From NCBI GenBank assembly GCA_027346035.1, contig DAIESZ010000344.1, positions 1 through 6,164 on the forward strand: a stretch of 6,164 bases of DNA, in the 5' to 3' direction. This document shows positions 5,203-6,164 of this stretch, piece by piece. How positions within the stretch are numbered: position 1 is the stretch's first letter; every line of letters begins with the position of its first letter. The notes beneath the pieces are model-generated. The model worked only from the letters and a program-made list of their open reading frames with translations, was not told the origin of the DNA and made no database searches. Source of the stretch: Propionibacteriaceae bacterium. GTDB lineage: Bacteria; Actinomycetota; Actinomycetes; Propionibacteriales; Propionibacteriaceae. Both the position numbers and the translations under genes were made by a program.

Positions 5203-6164
5203 GTGACCAGCGATCCCGGCGACCGTGTCCCCTTCGTGCTCGTCGGCTGGGGTTACCGCTCCCGCGCATGGCTGGAGGCAAGCCTCGGAATCGACGGCGT
5301 CCCGTGCGTCGGCATCGTGGTCCGCACACCGCGGGACACCCCCGTGCCCGCGTTCGGCTCGCTCGGCGAGGCAGTGGACGCCACCGGCGCCCGGTTCGTC
5401 GTGTCGTCGGTGGGGTGGGACTCCGCCCCCGGCGTGATCGCCGACGCCGTGGCTGGGGGCCTTCCCGTGCTCACGGAGACCCCACCGGCGCGCGACACCG
5501 ACGGGCTGGGTCGGCTGTGGTCCGAGGTGGGAGCGTCCGGCTTGGTGCAGGTCGCCGAACAGTATCCGCTGTACCCCTCGCACGCGGCCAGGCTGGCTCT
5601 CGTGCGCACCGGGGCCATCGGCGCGCCCACCCAGGTGCAGGTGTCGTCGACGCAGCTGTACCACGCGGTCGCGCTGATGCGGGCCTACCTCGGGGCGGCA
5701 CCCGGACCCTCGACCGTGCATGCGACCACGGTGTCCGCTCCCCTGCTCCAGCCGCTCGCGCGCGGCGGATGGACCGGCGCGACCGAGCCCGTCCCGGCGT
5801 CCACGACGCACGGGGTGGTCGACTTCGGGGAGGAGCGCAGCGGCATCTACGACTTCACCGACCAGCAGACCCGCAACCTGCTCCGCTTCCGGCGACTCGT
5901 CGTGCGCGGGACCCACGGGGAACTCGACGGAGAGCGGCTGCTGCACTGGGGCGGCCCCGAGACGATCCTCAGCTCACGCATCGAGCGCCGCCAATCGGGT
6001 CATGATCTCGACATGTCGGGGTTCGACTCCGAGACGATCAGCCACGGCGACGCGGTGCTCTGGCGCAACCCCTGGCCCGGGCGGCACTGGTCGGACGACC
6101 AACACGCCACCGCTCTGATGCTGCGCCGCACGGCCGACTGGGTCGCCGGAACCGGCCCCGGCCC
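5203..6164 (+). CDS. Gfo/Idh/MocA-like oxidoreductase, 3' end outside window
   Basis: The frame is open from the GTG at 5203 to the last base (320 codons seen, no stop), so the C-terminus is missing. The N-terminal Rossmann half starts with FVLVGWGYRSRAWL (11-24), whose G-x-G-x-x-S loop binds NAD(P). A second-strand region CVGIVV (35-40) follows, then VSSVGWD (67-73) and LPVLTETPPA (87-96). After AEQYPLYPSHAARLALV (118-134) comes the alpha/beta substrate-binding half, with VQVSSTQLYHAVALMR (145-160). The chain seen is near full length for the family, so only a short C-terminal piece is probably missing. In most family members the segment at 92-96 reads EKP with a catalytic lysine; here threonine stands in its place (ETPPA). 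The substrate, usually a sugar, cyclitol or related alcohol, is unknown. It is preceded by the DUF1801 gene on the same strand. Confidence 0.82.
   Translation, partial: MTSDPGDRVPFVLVGWGYRSRAWLEASLGIDGVPCVGIVVRTPRDTPVPAFGSLGEAVDATGARFVVSSVGWDSAPGVIADAVAGGLPVLTETPPARDTDGLGRLWSEVGASGLVQVAEQYPLYPSHAARLALVRTGAIGAPTQVQVSSTQLYHAVALMRAYLGAAPGPSTVHATTVSAPLLQPLARGGWTGATEPVPASTTHGVVDFGEERSGIYDFTDQQTRNLLRFRRLVVRGTHGELDGERLLHWGGPETILSSRIERRQSGHDLDMSGFDSETISHGDAVLWRNPWPGRHWSDDQHATALMLRRTADWVAGTGPG

Noticed and set aside
3604..5946. 780-codon minus-strand open frame
   Set aside because: It spans the antisense of the Gfo/Idh and DUF1801 genes and an off-frame of the MDR gene. Its composition is repetitive R/G/H and no domain is visible.

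Overview
The window is very GC-rich, uses mostly C/G third positions and carries several -10-like hexamers directly in front of start codons. This fits a high-GC actinomycete; I cannot name the genus. It reads as a chromosomal stretch of ordinary single-gene enzyme families. There are no tRNA or rRNA genes, no CRISPR array, no transposase, and no obvious multi-gene cluster.

Layout: (1) Bases 1-298 hold no gene I can support. They contain five diverged copies of a 16-bp motif in converging orientation (4-105), a 19-bp tandem repeat (172-214) and a G-rich run (226-242). (2) On the minus strand, 1960-299 encodes a NERD-nuclease plus UvrD/Rep-like helicase protein. It is interrupted by an in-frame TAG exactly where the lysine of the nuclease E-x-K motif is expected, so the reading frame is split into a 64-residue NERD fragment and a 485-residue helicase ORF. 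(3) After a 225-bp divergent intergenic region comes a plus-strand short-chain dehydrogenase/reductase (2186-2929). (4) Convergent to it, on the minus strand, lie a short membrane-only cation-diffusion-facilitator-like protein (3598-2960) and, upstream of that, a zinc-independent quinone-oxidoreductase-like MDR enzyme (4616-3699). (5) Divergent from the MDR gene, on the plus strand, are a DUF1801 (YdhG-like) small protein (4729-5148) and a Gfo/Idh/MocA-like oxidoreductase (from 5203) that runs off the right edge.

The genes do not form one recognisable pathway. Three redox-enzyme genes (SDR, MDR, Gfo/Idh) are interspersed with a transporter-like gene and a DUF1801 gene, each apparently its own transcription unit or at most part of a pair. 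The most notable item is the amber codon at the NERD active-site lysine in an otherwise intact nuclease-helicase gene. It may be a fresh inactivating mutation, a sequencing error, or a real split with translational restart at a GTG 9 bases further on. The second item is the inverted repeat array at the left edge, which looks like an intergenic repeat element or a protein-binding array.
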